64,000 nt of DNA. Source: CAYSSJ01 sp964433675. GTDB lineage: Bacteria > Cloacimonadota > Cloacimonadia > Cloacimonadales > TCS61. The first letter of the stretch is position 1, and every line of letters begins with the position of its first letter. Below are positions 17,118-27,412 of this stretch, in pieces. Location: NCBI GenBank assembly GCA_964433675.1, contig CAYSSJ010000003.1, positions 124,001-188,000 on the forward strand, given 5' to 3'. A model generated the notes under the pieces. It saw only the letters and a program-made list of their open reading frames with translations, ran no database searches and had not been told where the DNA came from. The position numbers and the translations under genes are program-made.

Positions 17118-19445
17118 TTATTGTTCAGCTCTTATTTTTTTCATTTTTCGACTAAGTGCATATGGTGAAATGCCAAGTAACCTTGCTGCTTTTAATTGCA
17201 CATTCCCAGCTTGTTGCATAGCATTAAGGATTATATTTTTTTCACATTCGGCGAGATTAAGATTAGATGAGTCAAGATAGGGGATTGTAGAATACTTGGG
17301 TCTTGTAGTGGGAAAGGCTATATCTTCGGGTTCCAAAACTGGTTCGCTACAAAGAAGTACAGAACGTTGTAGTATATTCTTCAGTTCACGTACATTACCG
17401 GGATAATTATAGTCAATCAGCATATCCAGTGCAGCTTTGGAAATTATAGGTTTTTCCATATCTTTCTGTTCACAGAACAAGGTTAAATAATAATCTATCA
17501 GTAGTGGGATATCTTCTTTTCTCTCACGCAACGGTGGGATGTAGATCTCCAATGTGTTGATACGATTGAGCAAATCAAAACGAAAGGCATTAGTTTCGGA
17601 GAGTTGATAAAGATTCTTATTGGTAGCGGTAATGAGTCGGAAATCAACAGGAATAGATTTGGTGCCTCCAACTCGATGAATGACATGCTCTTCGAGTACG
17701 CGTAGCAATTTTGATTGCATCATAACCGGCATATCTCCGATTTCGTCTAAAAATAATGTTCCATGCTCAACCGCTTCAAAATAACCTATTTTTTTCGCAT
17801 CTGCGCCTGTGTATGCGCCTTTTTCGCTACCGAAAAATGTGCTTTCTATCAAAGTGCTAGGTAAAGATAGACAGTTTATAGAAATAAAGGGATGATTTTT
17901 GCGAGCCCCGGAGTAATGAATGATGCGAGCGACAATCTCCTTGCCTGTACCTGTGTCTCCCGTTAACAACACAGGTGCGCAATTATGTTCAGCTCCTATT
18001 AATGCCTGATTGAGCACCTTTTTTATCTGATGGCTCGTACCAATGAATGGCTTTTGTATTTGCTTGGTCAATTCTCTGGAAATAAGAGAATGGGTTGTGG
18101 CGAACATCAATCTGTTTGGGCTCACACTTTTTTTTCTATAATGTTCTTTGATATTGTTTATATCCATATCAATCTTTTCATCTTTTATAGCCATTTCATA
18201 TTTGTAATGAAGTTTGTAATTATCTAAAGCTAAATCATACTGACCGGTTTTCTCATACAGTTCGGCTATATTCTTGTAGCATGTAGAAATATCGTCTTGC
18301 AGATTGTATTTGGTTGCTATTTCCAATGCCGATTTGAAAAAAGAGAGAGATTTCTCTGTTTCCTCCAGATGCAAATATGATACTCCTATATTGATATCTA
18401 CAGAGAGTTCCTGCTGTTTGTTACCTGTTGTCTCGATATGCTTCTTGCTTGTGAGACAATATTCCAGCGCTTTACTCCAATTGCCTCTTCTGATTTCCAA
18501 GCTGCCTAAGTTCAGCAAAGCAGCAGATACATACTCGAGATTATCTATTTTCCTTCCATGTTCTAAAACAGCTAATAAGTAGTCCTCTGCCTGATCAAAT
18601 TTTCCTAAGTTAGTATAAGAATTGGCTGCATTGAGCAACAGCGAGTAATACGTTTCCGGATTGTTAGCCTTTGTCTCATTGTTTATAAAACGGGTAAAAT
18701 ATCTCACACTCTCTTCATATTTACCCAAATTGCCATATACTGCTCCTATATTGCTGCACAAAGAAATATAATCGTCATTTTTCTCATCTTCGAAATATTT
18801 TAATGCTTCCAAGAAAAAATTCAGCGCTGATTTGAAATTGCCTTTGAGCATATTCAACCTGCCATAGCTGCAATATGCCAGACTGATAACTTTATCCGAT
18901 TTTATGGTAAAACCGAAATTAAGACCTTTTTTATAATACCTTGCTGCATTGGTATAATCTCCTCTGGATTCATAAACGAAGCCGATATTGGCATACCGAC
19001 CGGCTAATATATTGATATTACCGCTTTTGTCCAACTTCTCGACACTTTTCAACCCATATTTAATCGATTCGTCCGGCTTATTTTGCAACCAGAAGAGATA
19101 ATTCAGTTCAGAATAGATCATAGCCAGATCATCTAGCGAGGTAACCTGTTTTTCAAATGATTTGAAATCTTTGAAGACCTCTGAAAAATAAGCACTCCCT
19201 GCATAAGTCCCCAATGCACTGAAAACAAGACAATATATCTCGGAGATAGCTTTGTTTAGATTGTCCGCTAACAGCCCCTCGGAGTTCAGACACGCTTTGG
19301 CTATGGTTACCGCTGCTTTGTAAGTATCTATTATTTGGGGAGATTTGCTTTGCTGTTGATTTTTTATGATGTCTCTATATATGCCGATTTTATCATGTTT
19401 ACAAGCACGTTTGAGTTTCTGCTCCCAGACATTTTGCTCATCCAT
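17118..19445 (-). CDS. Sigma-54-dependent transcriptional activator with TPR sensor region
   Basis: About 775 residues. The N-terminal half (about 40-420) is a run of tetratricopeptide repeats (for example G-x-Y-E-S-R-G-D-Y-T-N-A-A-R-Y-Y). The C-terminal half is an AAA+ sigma-54 interaction domain with Walker A G-D-T-G-T-G-K-E (about 493-500), the loop G-A-Y-T-G-A that contacts sigma-54 (about 540), and Walker B with L-D-E-I-G-D. A Fis-type helix-turn-helix follows (A-A-R-L-L-G-I-S-P-Y-A-L-S-R-K). No receiver, GAF or PAS domain is present, so the TPR region presumably senses a protein or peptide. The frame extends to 19484, but AGGAGG (19455-19450) favours ATG 19445. It is divergent from a gene set with a sigma-54-like promoter at 19611, its likely target. 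Confidence 0.88.
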   Translation of the reverse strand: MDEQNVWEQKLKRACKHDKIGIYRDIIKNQQQSKSPQIIDTYKAAVTIAKACLNSEGLLADNLNKAISEIYCLVFSALGTYAGSAYFSEVFKDFKSFEKQVTSLDDLAMIYSELNYLFWLQNKPDESIKYGLKSVEKLDKSGNINILAGRYANIGFVYESRGDYTNAARYYKKGLNFGFTIKSDKVISLAYCSYGRLNMLKGNFKSALNFFLEALKYFEDEKNDDYISLCSNIGAVYGNLGKYEESVRYFTRFINNETKANNPETYYSLLLNAANSYTNLGKFDQAEDYLLAVLEHGRKIDNLEYVSAALLNLGSLEIRRGNWSKALEYCLTSKKHIETTGNKQQELSVDINIGVSYLHLEETEKSLSFFKSALEIATKYNLQDDISTCYKNIAELYEKTGQYDLALDNYKLHYKYEMAIKDEKIDMDINNIKEHYRKKSVSPNRLMFATTHSLISRELTKQIQKPFIGTSHQIKKVLNQALIGAEHNCAPVLLTGDTGTGKEIVARIIHYSGARKNHPFISINCLSLPSTLIESTFFGSEKGAYTGADAKKIGYFEAVEHGTLFLDEIGDMPVMMQSKLLRVLEEHVIHRVGGTKSIPVDFRLITATNKNLYQLSETNAFRFDLLNRINTLEIYIPPLRERKEDIPLLIDYYLTLFCEQKDMEKPIISKAALDMLIDYNYPGNVRELKNILQRSVLLCSEPVLEPEDIAFPTTRPKYSTIPYLDSSNLNLAECEKNIILNAMQQAGNVQLKAARLLGISPYALSRKMKKIRAEQ

Positions 19446-19457
19446 CATTCCTCCTGT

Positions 19458-19496
19458 CGATTTCGCTATCGATTGCATTATCACATCGCGAAATCG
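19458..19496. promoter_or_regulatory. Inverted repeat, candidate activator-binding site
   Basis: CGATTTCGC (19458-19466) and GCGAAATCG (19488-19496) form a perfect 9-bp inverted repeat with 30 bp between centres. It lies directly before the regulator start and about 115-155 bp upstream of the sigma-54-like promoter at 19611, a usual distance for an enhancer site. The second arm is itself part of GCGA-AA-TCGC. Confidence 0.45.
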
Positions 19497-19610
19497 CTAC
19501 ATTTTGTCAATATTTTATTTATTTATTTGTGATCAAATATTTTATTAGACTTGTAAATTGCTATTTGGTATTGTATTAAGCAGGTTTGGATTGGTTCGGT
19601 ATTTTCATGT

Positions 19611-19626
19611 TGGAACTATATATGCT
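19611..19626 (+). promoter_or_regulatory. Candidate sigma-54 (-24/-12) promoter
   Basis: TGGAACTATATATGCT has GG and GC 10 nt apart and matches TGGCACG-N4-TTGCW at 9 of 12 defined positions. Predicted start about 19637, 17 nt before the ATG of the 70-residue ORF. It is divergent from the sigma-54 activator gene. Confidence 0.5.
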
Positions 19627-19653
19627 TATAAAAGGTAAAAAGTAGGAGATTCT

Positions 19654-19866
19654 ATGAATGCTAGAAGAGTTCGAACAGTTAGTGAGATAGTGAGATTGGA
19701 TAACGAACATCGTCTTAGCTATGGTTTTACAATTACTTATGATGACGGTGAAATAAAAAACATCATCCGAAATAGTTCAATCGATAATGATAAGCTGATC
19801 TTAGCAGAATTACAAACAGAAAGAAAAAAATTTATAATAAAAATAGAAGGAGAAAAAGTATTATGA
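19654..19866 (+). CDS. Small hypothetical protein (70 aa)
   Basis: A short frame with a good ribosome-binding site (AGTAGGAG, 9 nt or less before ATG 19654). The product is charged and Arg/Lys/Glu-rich with no signal peptide or transmembrane segment. It contains a beta-like stretch G-F-T-I-T-Y-D-D-G-E-I-K that loosely recalls small single-domain proteins with a D-D-G-x-I core. I do not recognise a family. It is the first gene after the sigma-54-like promoter at 19611 and overlaps the next short frame by ATGA. It may be a regulator or leader protein for the adhesin operon. Confidence 0.55.
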   Translation: MNARRVRTVSEIVRLDNEHRLSYGFTITYDDGEIKNIIRNSSIDNDKLILAELQTERKKFIIKIEGEKVL

Positions 19867-19985
19867 AACAAAGTGAACCCTCAATTTTAAGAGCACTAAA
19901 CAGTAAACGAACGAATTTTTTGAATTTAGTTAACAAAAAAGGAGATGAAGTATGGAACATGCGAAAAATATTTTTAGTCTTGTAA
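19863..19985 (+). CDS. Possible very short ORF (40 aa)
   Basis: ATG 19863 overlaps the stop of the 70-residue ORF (ATGA). The frame reads M-K-Q-S-E-P-S-I-L-R-A-L through to M-R-K-I-F-L-V-L and stops at 19985, running 34 nt into the start of the giant adhesin in another frame. The overlap could couple translation to the adhesin. Coding is uncertain because the frame is short and has no known homologue. Confidence 0.3.
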   Translation: MKQSEPSILRALNSKRTNFLNLVNKKGDEVWNMRKIFLVL

Positions 19986-22900
19986 AAGTAAAGAGATCAG
20001 TAATTTTATTTATGTTTTTGGCGCTGTCACTAACGGGGCTTTTAGCGCAAACTGCCGTTGCTCCAGCATTAGGAGATGGTAGCGCAGGCAATCCTTATCA
20101 GATAGCTACGCTGGAAAATTTATACTGGATTACTCAGGCTGATGGGGCACTAAATAACAAGCATTATATCCAGACCGCAGATATTGATGCTGCAGATACT
20201 ATAAATTGGGATTTTGGATATTATGGAAAAGGGTGGCCCGGAATTGGCAGCGGACCTCGCAATAAATGGTTTTCCGGTGTCTATGACGGGCAGGGTCATG
20301 TCGTAAGCAATCTCTACATTCGCGATATTCCTTGGAAAGCCGGACTCTTTGGAGCGACCGGAGATAGAAGTACAGGAAATGTTGTGCCAGCCACAATAAA
20401 AAATCTTGGCGTAATAAACGTAGATATTGTAGGTTCCGAGTATGTAGGTGCGTTAGTAGGGGAGGCATATAGATGCACAATAGATAATTGTTGGTCAACA
20501 GGCACAATATCTACTGTTACAAGTAATGGTTCGTATAAACCTTATGTAGGAGGGTTAGTAGGCAAGCATTCAGGATATTCAAATGAAACGATAACAAATA
20601 GTTGGAGTTCCTGCGATGTCAGCAACGGAAATGCAGAAGATGGAGGTAGTTACACCGGAGGGTTAGTTGGGCAGACTAGTTCGTCCATGTCTAATGTCTG
20701 CGCAACCGGTACTGTTACGGCAAAAGACTATGTTGGCGGATTAGTGGGATACATGCAGGGCAATGTATATGACAGCTACGCAATAGGCAATGTTGCAGGA
20801 AATGACAATGTTGGTGGTTTAGTGGGATTTTATGGCTGGTCAACTCTGGGAAGAGCATATAGCAGCGGCGTTGTTAGTGGCAATTCTAATGTCGGTGGAT
20901 TGGTTGGCAGCACGACAAGTTCCAATTTCACATCATGTTTTTGGGATTTGGATAATTCAGAGCAAACTTACAGCGCAGGTGGTATTGGTAAGACAACCGA
21001 GGAAATGAAAACCATGTCAACTTTTATCAATGCCGGTTGGGGATTAATGGGTATTAATGGCACAACCTGGGGGATGAGACCGGATGTAAATACCGGTTAT
21101 GCTTTTCTAGCCATTCAGGGATATATACAGCCGTGCGAAGTAACGAGTCAGTCCGTAAACAATGTAGCAGAAACAACAGCGACCGGGCATGGCACTATCT
21201 CCAATTACGGAGGTCCCACTATTAGTCAGCATGGCTTTTGCTGGAGCACATTTCCCGAGCCTGACATTTCTAACGATAAATCAGAAAATGGCACCGCAAC
21301 TTCGTTAAGCAACTTTTCTACATCTATTACAGGATTGCAGCCTTACACCCTTTACTATGCCAGAGCTTACGCTACAAACGCTGATTATACGGCATACGGT
21401 GAACAGTTAGAATTCACTACTTTACCGCAATTAGCGTCTGTAACTACAGGAGTTACTACTGAAATTGCCACCACTACAGCAACTTTGAATGGAAATCTAA
21501 CCAATCTTGGCGCACCCAATCCAACTCAGCATGGGTTTTGTTGGAGTACTTCGCCTAATCCTACTATCTCAGACAATATGAATGAACTCGGCGCAGCATC
21601 TGAAACAGGGGATTTTAGCTCTCCTATAACAGATTTGTCAGTTTATGAAACCTATTATGTGAGGGCGTATGCTACAAATTTAGCAGGAACTTCCTACGGA
21701 AATGAGATAGAATTTACAACATTGGGAACACCATCTGCAGTAACAACTCAAGTTGTAACAGATATTCAGGCTACAATTGCTATAGGAAACGGAACAATCA
21801 CGGAATTAGGAATCCCCAATCCAGATGAATACGGATTGTGTTGGAGCACGAGTCAAAATCCTACCATTGATGATTCCAAATCTACCTTATATAACGCCAC
21901 AGAAACAGGAGCTTTCAGCACGGAGTTGACAGATCTATCACCGGTTACCACATATTATGTAAGAGCTTATGCCACTACTGCCGTAGAAACTGTCTATGGA
22001 AATGAGGTCAGCTTTAATACTTTGGTACTGGATGGTTTGGGAACATCTGATGACCCTTATATCATTAGAACACTAGCAGATTTATCTTATGTAAGTGCAA
22101 ATACGAGCTTGTGGAATAAGCACTACATCCAAGCTACAGATATTGACGCTTCAGCAACTAACAATGGAGCAGGTTTTTCTCCTATCGGAAATTCCGGTAC
22201 AAAGTTTACCGGCACATACAACGGACAAGGACACACTATAAGCCATTTGTTTATCAGCGGTGGAAATGATACGGGATTGTTCGGTTATACCTTAAATGCC
22301 ACTATACAAAACCTTGGTCTTGCCGATTGTACAATATCAGGTCATGAAGCTGTTGGAGCATTAATAGGCCAAGCTGATGCCACAACAGTCAATAACTGTT
22401 TCTCCACAGGTATTATAAATGCCACAGAGTGGAGTTCCGGAGGATTAATAGGGTTAACAGCTTCCAATACTGTAATAAGTAATTCTTATAGCCATTCTGC
22501 TGTACAAGGAAACAATGGTGTTGGCGGTCTTGTGGGTAACCTTACAGGTTCTTCTGTTAATAAATGTTATAGTACCGGTAGTGTTTCTGGTTCAGGGACT
22601 ATGTATTTTGGCGGGCTGATTGGTCTTATGGGCACTGCTACAAACAGTTTCTGGGATGTAGACACTTCAGGGCAAACATCTAGTGCAGGAGGAGGAGGCG
22701 CTGTTGGAAAAACGACTACCGAAATGAAAATGAAAACTAATTACACAGATGGAGGATGGGTCTTTAAAACGGATACAGAAGATGGAACATGGAATATCGG
22801 TAATGGAAGAAATAACGGTTATCCGTATCTCGATTGGCAATTTAGTGATGACCCTGCTGATAATCCACCTGTAATAAGCACTCAAGAAATCACAGATATT

Positions 22901-25900
22901 ACTTTTGAGAGCGCTACCGGAAACGGTACAATACATTATCTCGGCAATGCTGAGCAACACGGGATATGCTGGGATATAACAAGCTCTCCAACGATAGCAG
23001 ATTTCATAACAGAAAATGGTATCCCTGTTCAAACAGGTGCATATACATCTGAGATAATAGACTTAGAACCCGAAACAACTTATTATGTCAGAGCATTTGC
23101 TTCCTCTGCTATCGGGATAGTGTACGGAAATGAGGTGGAATTTATTACACCTGAAGAACCGTTGATAGTATCTACCCAGACTACAACAGATATTACCGCC
23201 ACTACAGCAATAGGGCATGGCACAATTAGCAGATTGGGAAAGACCAATCCGACTCAGCATGGACATTGCTGGAGCACATCACCCAACCCTGATATAAATG
23301 ACAGTAAAACCGAATTGGGACCCAAAGATACAATCGGGGCTTTTGAATCAGAAATCAGTGAACTTTCCGTTTATACTAACTATTATATCCGTGCCTATGC
23401 CACAAATCAATCCGGCACAGTCTATGGCGAGCAGCTTGAGTTTACAACACTCCCGGAGTTACCTGCAGTTACCACTATATCAATTACGGATATACTTTCA
23501 ACGACAGCAATTGCCAACGGTAATCTCGATGAGCTCGGCACACCGAATGCCAGCCAGCATGGGTTTTGCTGGAATACAAGCGGTTCTCCCACGATAACTG
23601 ACCATATCGCAGAATTAGGTGAAGCTTTACAGACAGGTCATTTCAGCACAGAGATATCTGGTTTGCAGCCTTACACAAATTATTACATTCGTGCTTACGC
23701 ACTCTCTCCAACCGGTCTGGTTTATGGGGATGAGTTGGAATTCACAACCGCTGCCCTCCTTGCCACAGTATCCACTCTTGAAGCAACTAACATTACTTCG
23801 ATCTCAGTTACGGGAAATGGAAACATCACAGATTTAGGCGCGCCGAATCCCTCCCAGCATGGGCATTACTGGAGTACAAGCCCCAATCGTATGTTAGAAG
23901 AAAGATCAGCGACAAAAAGAGATTCTCGGACAAGTGGTTTCTCGGAGTTGGGGGAAGTATCAGATACGGGTACTTTCATTTCAGAAATAACGGAATTAAT
24001 TCCATACACTACCTACTACATAAAGGCTTATGCAACCAATCTTGCAGGGACAGTATACGGTGATGAAGTCGAATTCACTACATCTGCCATATTACCAAGT
24101 GTAAATATTCAATCTGTAACAGAGATTACAGAAACTTCCGCTACGGTAAATGGTTCAGTTACCGAACTGGGAATTCCCAATCCATCTGAGCATGGTTTCT
24201 GCTGGAACATAACCGGTTCTCCAACTATTGCAGACGACAAAACAGAGATGGGAGAAGTTACGGCTACCGTAGATTTTATATCCTACCTTACCGGTCTTTC
24301 TCCTTATGTTACATATTATATTAGAGCATATGCAACAAATCCTGCCGGGACTGTATATTCTGATGTAATCGAGTTTTCAACACTTGCTATGGTACCAACG
24401 GTTTCAACTTTAGATGTAACAGAAATAACGGCGACTTCTGCAACGGCAACCGGTAATATAGAATCAACAGGCGGTCCTCACCCTAACCAGCATGGACACT
24501 GTTGGAGTATAGATCCCGAACCTACTATTGCGAATGATAAAACAGAACTCGGTAGTATTTTTGAACCGGGTACATTTACTTCTTTAATAACTGAACTATC
24601 ACCTTACACCAGTTATTTTATCCGAGCTTATGCTACAAATATAGCAGGAACAGTTTATGGTGAACAGGAAGAATTTTCAACTCTGCCCTTGGCTCCTGTT
24701 GTAACAACGCAAGCCGTAACCAATATAGGTGGAACTACGGCAACCGGTAACGGTACTATTGAGGATTTGGGAGTTCCAAATCCGTCTGAATATGGTGTTT
24801 GTTACAGTACATCTCCAAATCCCACAATTGAGCAAGATAGAATTATTCTGCTGAATGCAAATCAAACAGGAGCATTTAGTTGCGATATACCCGATCTTGT
24901 TCCGCAAACCACATACTATGTAAAAACTTATGCCTCTAATCTTGCAGGAACTGTTTATGGCAATCAGGTGAGTTTTGCTACAACTATGTTTATTGGAGGA
25001 GGCACGGCACAGTCTCCATACGAAATAAACAGTCTTGATGACTTAAGAAATCTTAGTGAGAATAGTGGTTATTGGAATAAATATTTTATTCAGAATGCAA
25101 ATATTGATGCTATGCCTACTTCAGGTTGGAACAACGGTGCAGGACTGTTAACAATTGGAAATTCAACAACCAAATTCACCGGCAATTATAACGGGCAGGG
25201 ACATACTATAAGCCATTTATTTATTAGCCGTGGAAATTATACGGGATTGTTCGGTTATACAATTAGTGCCACTATTCAAAATCTTGGTCTTGTCAATTGT
25301 GCAATTTCAGGAGGTGAAGCTGTTGGGGCATTAATAGGCAAAGCTGACGCCACAACAGTCAATAACTGTTTTACCACAGGCAGTGTAAATGCCACATGGT
25401 GGAGTTCCGGAGGATTAATAGGTTTAACAAGTCCCAATACTGTAATAAGTAATTCTTATAGCCATTGTACTGTAGATGGTAACCAGGGTGTGGGTGGTTT
25501 GGCTGGAAATCTGACCAGCTCTTCCGTCAATAAATGCTACAGTACAGGTAGCGTATCAGGAAGTACCAGTGTTGGCGGGCTGATTGGACTTCAGGGCACT
25601 GCTACAAACAGTTTCTGGGATACTGAAACTTCCGGACAATCAGGTAGTGCAGGAGGCACAGGCAAGACCAACGAAGAGATGAAAACACAATCAACCTTTG
25701 CCGGCTGGGATTTTGAAAATATATGGGCAATGGAAAGCCATTTCAACAACGGTTATCCATCTTTGATCTGGCAATTTTCAGGAAAGGTAGCCGATCCTAC
25801 CTTCTCACCAGATCATGACATATTTATAAAAGCCACTGATGTAAGTATCGAAACCGCTACCGAAGGTGCTACTGTAATGTGTCGTACTACCACAGACGGT

Positions 25901-27349
25901 GAAACATGGTCAGACTGGCAGGTTTATACTAATCCTATCACGGTCCCAGTTAATACCGAGATGAATTTCGAAGCTTATGCTGAGAAAGATGACTGGATAA
26001 CGAGTGACACAGCAGCAGCTTCCTATACAGTTACTAATCCGCCATTGCCGGCCATAGCTGTTTATCCACTGCCAGATGTTTGGAACATCCCTATAGAAGC
26101 AATGGTGTTTGGATGGTCGTATGACGAAGATGGCACTACACCAGACGGCTATATGTTCAAATATTGGCAAGATGGGCAAGCTCAACCTGAGATGATAGAT
26201 GTCAGCGCAGAAACAATCCATACTATCATGGGAGTTTTAGATTACGATAAGGTGTACAATTGGCAGGTAATACCATATATCAATGCCACAGTTGGTGGGC
26301 AATTGAACGGAAGCCAATATGGCAAACAGATATCTTCTTATCGCCATAACGAAGAAATAAGGTCTGGTGATAAATATCTTGCCGTGGATTGTCCGATATG
26401 GTCATTTACTACAATTATGGAGCCGATCGAAATACCGGCTAATGGGCAACATAATATGCCGGATCTAGGTATTACGATTCATACGACTGAACTAATAACT
26501 GTAGTTGCCTTAAATCCGATCATAGCTGACCAATTACCTATAGAATTGGATCAGACATTCTCTTTCTCAGTTAACGGTTCTGGTATCGTTACTATTACAG
26601 TGACAACTACTGCCCAGATGGGTTATTATTACTTTAACAATTCCTGGAATCCGGATCCTTCGGGCTTTCCAAATGTGGATGGTGAAATTTCATTTTCGAT
26701 TAATTTTAATGCATCTCGTAGCAATGAGGCATCTCTATTAGTTGGTAACGAGTCCGATCCGGATCCACCCTTACCTGTCACTCTGAATTGGTTTGAGGTG
26801 GAATATCTCGATAATCAAGCAGTTTTGAGCTGGCAGACTGCGAGTGAGACCAATAATATGGGCTGGAAAGCATATCGCAGTCAAAACTCTCTGGAGCCTG
26901 ATTTGCTGCTGAACACCGAGTTTATTGCCGGAGCAGGTACTACTACTCAGAACACAGACTACAACTACTGCGATCCATATGCCTTGCTAATGGGCAATAC
27001 TTATTTCTACTGGATAGAGAGTGTAGAGTTCGATGGTACAACCGAGCTTTTCGGTCCCGTAACACTGGAAGTTCCGATAGAAGGTGAAGTGCCACTAATC
27101 ACAAAGCTATTGTCAAATCATCCAAACCCGTTCAACCCAAACACTAATATCAGTTTCGATGTCAGGGCGGGTGAGACCGGTATATTGGAGATCTATGATG
27201 TTCGAGGTAGAAAGCTGGAGAGCCATGAATTCAGCGCCGGTTCTCATAATTATCTCTGGCAAGCCGAAGGTAAAAGCAGCGGCATATATTTCTACAGATT
27301 AAAAAGCGAATCTTATAGAGAAACAAAGAAAATGCTCTTGCTCAAATAG
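19952..27349 (+). CDS. Giant GLUG / Fn3-like repeat surface protein with sorting-type C-terminal domain
   Basis: 2465 residues starting at ATG 19952 behind AAGGAG. Order: signal peptide (about 1-33); GLUG block 1 (43-390); three repeats of about 95 residues with H-G-x-C-W-S/N-T and Y-Y-[VI]-R-A-Y-A-T-N cores (392-693); GLUG block 2 (693-970); seven more such repeats (972-1678); GLUG block 3 (1680-1946); a linker with an M-F-K-Y-W-Q-D-G region; and the C-terminal N-H-P-N-P-F-N-P domain (about 2380-2465). Repeat 7 alone carries an Arg-rich insert (23886-23946). The last 1389 bp are identical to the end of the next gene. No catalytic domain was seen, so it is probably a stalk-like adhesin. It sits downstream of a sigma-54-like promoter and two small ORFs. 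Confidence 0.85.
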   Translation: MEHAKNIFSLVKVKRSVILFMFLALSLTGLLAQTAVAPALGDGSAGNPYQIATLENLYWITQADGALNNKHYIQTADIDAADTINWDFGYYGKGWPGIGSGPRNKWFSGVYDGQGHVVSNLYIRDIPWKAGLFGATGDRSTGNVVPATIKNLGVINVDIVGSEYVGALVGEAYRCTIDNCWSTGTISTVTSNGSYKPYVGGLVGKHSGYSNETITNSWSSCDVSNGNAEDGGSYTGGLVGQTSSSMSNVCATGTVTAKDYVGGLVGYMQGNVYDSYAIGNVAGNDNVGGLVGFYGWSTLGRAYSSGVVSGNSNVGGLVGSTTSSNFTSCFWDLDNSEQTYSAGGIGKTTEEMKTMSTFINAGWGLMGINGTTWGMRPDVNTGYAFLAIQGYIQPCEVTSQSVNNVAETTATGHGTISNYGGPTISQHGFCWSTFPEPDISNDKSENGTATSLSNFSTSITGLQPYTLYYARAYATNADYTAYGEQLEFTTLPQLASVTTGVTTEIATTTATLNGNLTNLGAPNPTQHGFCWSTSPNPTISDNMNELGAASETGDFSSPITDLSVYETYYVRAYATNLAGTSYGNEIEFTTLGTPSAVTTQVVTDIQATIAIGNGTITELGIPNPDEYGLCWSTSQNPTIDDSKSTLYNATETGAFSTELTDLSPVTTYYVRAYATTAVETVYGNEVSFNTLVLDGLGTSDDPYIIRTLADLSYVSANTSLWNKHYIQATDIDASATNNGAGFSPIGNSGTKFTGTYNGQGHTISHLFISGGNDTGLFGYTLNATIQNLGLADCTISGHEAVGALIGQADATTVNNCFSTGIINATEWSSGGLIGLTASNTVISNSYSHSAVQGNNGVGGLVGNLTGSSVNKCYSTGSVSGSGTMYFGGLIGLMGTATNSFWDVDTSGQTSSAGGGGAVGKTTTEMKMKTNYTDGGWVFKTDTEDGTWNIGNGRNNGYPYLDWQFSDDPADNPPVISTQEITDITFESATGNGTIHYLGNAEQHGICWDITSSPTIADFITENGIPVQTGAYTSEIIDLEPETTYYVRAFASSAIGIVYGNEVEFITPEEPLIVSTQTTTDITATTAIGHGTISRLGKTNPTQHGHCWSTSPNPDINDSKTELGPKDTIGAFESEISELSVYTNYYIRAYATNQSGTVYGEQLEFTTLPELPAVTTISITDILSTTAIANGNLDELGTPNASQHGFCWNTSGSPTITDHIAELGEALQTGHFSTEISGLQPYTNYYIRAYALSPTGLVYGDELEFTTAALLATVSTLEATNITSISVTGNGNITDLGAPNPSQHGHYWSTSPNRMLEERSATKRDSRTSGFSELGEVSDTGTFISEITELIPYTTYYIKAYATNLAGTVYGDEVEFTTSAILPSVNIQSVTEITETSATVNGSVTELGIPNPSEHGFCWNITGSPTIADDKTEMGEVTATVDFISYLTGLSPYVTYYIRAYATNPAGTVYSDVIEFSTLAMVPTVSTLDVTEITATSATATGNIESTGGPHPNQHGHCWSIDPEPTIANDKTELGSIFEPGTFTSLITELSPYTSYFIRAYATNIAGTVYGEQEEFSTLPLAPVVTTQAVTNIGGTTATGNGTIEDLGVPNPSEYGVCYSTSPNPTIEQDRIILLNANQTGAFSCDIPDLVPQTTYYVKTYASNLAGTVYGNQVSFATTMFIGGGTAQSPYEINSLDDLRNLSENSGYWNKYFIQNANIDAMPTSGWNNGAGLLTIGNSTTKFTGNYNGQGHTISHLFISRGNYTGLFGYTISATIQNLGLVNCAISGGEAVGALIGKADATTVNNCFTTGSVNATWWSSGGLIGLTSPNTVISNSYSHCTVDGNQGVGGLAGNLTSSSVNKCYSTGSVSGSTSVGGLIGLQGTATNSFWDTETSGQSGSAGGTGKTNEEMKTQSTFAGWDFENIWAMESHFNNGYPSLIWQFSGKVADPTFSPDHDIFIKATDVSIETATEGATVMCRTTTDGETWSDWQVYTNPITVPVNTEMNFEAYAEKDDWITSDTAAASYTVTNPPLPAIAVYPLPDVWNIPIEAMVFGWSYDEDGTTPDGYMFKYWQDGQAQPEMIDVSAETIHTIMGVLDYDKVYNWQVIPYINATVGGQLNGSQYGKQISSYRHNEEIRSGDKYLAVDCPIWSFTTIMEPIEIPANGQHNMPDLGITIHTTELITVVALNPIIADQLPIELDQTFSFSVNGSGIVTITVTTTAQMGYYYFNNSWNPDPSGFPNVDGEISFSINFNASRSNEASLLVGNESDPDPPLPVTLNWFEVEYLDNQAVLSWQTASETNNMGWKAYRSQNSLEPDLLLNTEFIAGAGTTTQNTDYNYCDPYALLMGNTYFYWIESVEFDGTTELFGPVTLEVPIEGEVPLITKLLSNHPNPFNPNTNISFDVRAGETGILEIYDVRGRKLESHEFSAGSHNYLWQAEGKSSGIYFYRLKSESYRETKKMLLLK

Positions 27350-27360
27350 TCTCAAATGAC
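25961..27360 (+). repeat. 1400-bp direct repeat, copy 1 (adhesin tail)
   Basis: From ATGAATTTCGAAGC to the 11 bases after the stop codon, this matches 39309-40708 with no gap. I found no mismatch reading both copies side by side. The base before the repeat differs, and similarity upstream of it drops sharply. The offset is 13,348 bp. Confidence 0.92.
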
Positions 27361-27380
27361 CATAAGGGCTAAACCCCAAA

Positions 27381-27412
27381 AGAGACGAGCTCGAAAGCTC
27401 GTCTCTTTTTTT
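27381..27412 (+). terminator. Rho-independent terminator after the GLUG adhesin
   Basis: AGAGACGAGCT-CGAA-AGCTCGTCTCT, an 11-bp perfect stem followed by seven T. A related hairpin follows the next giant gene. Confidence 0.92.
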
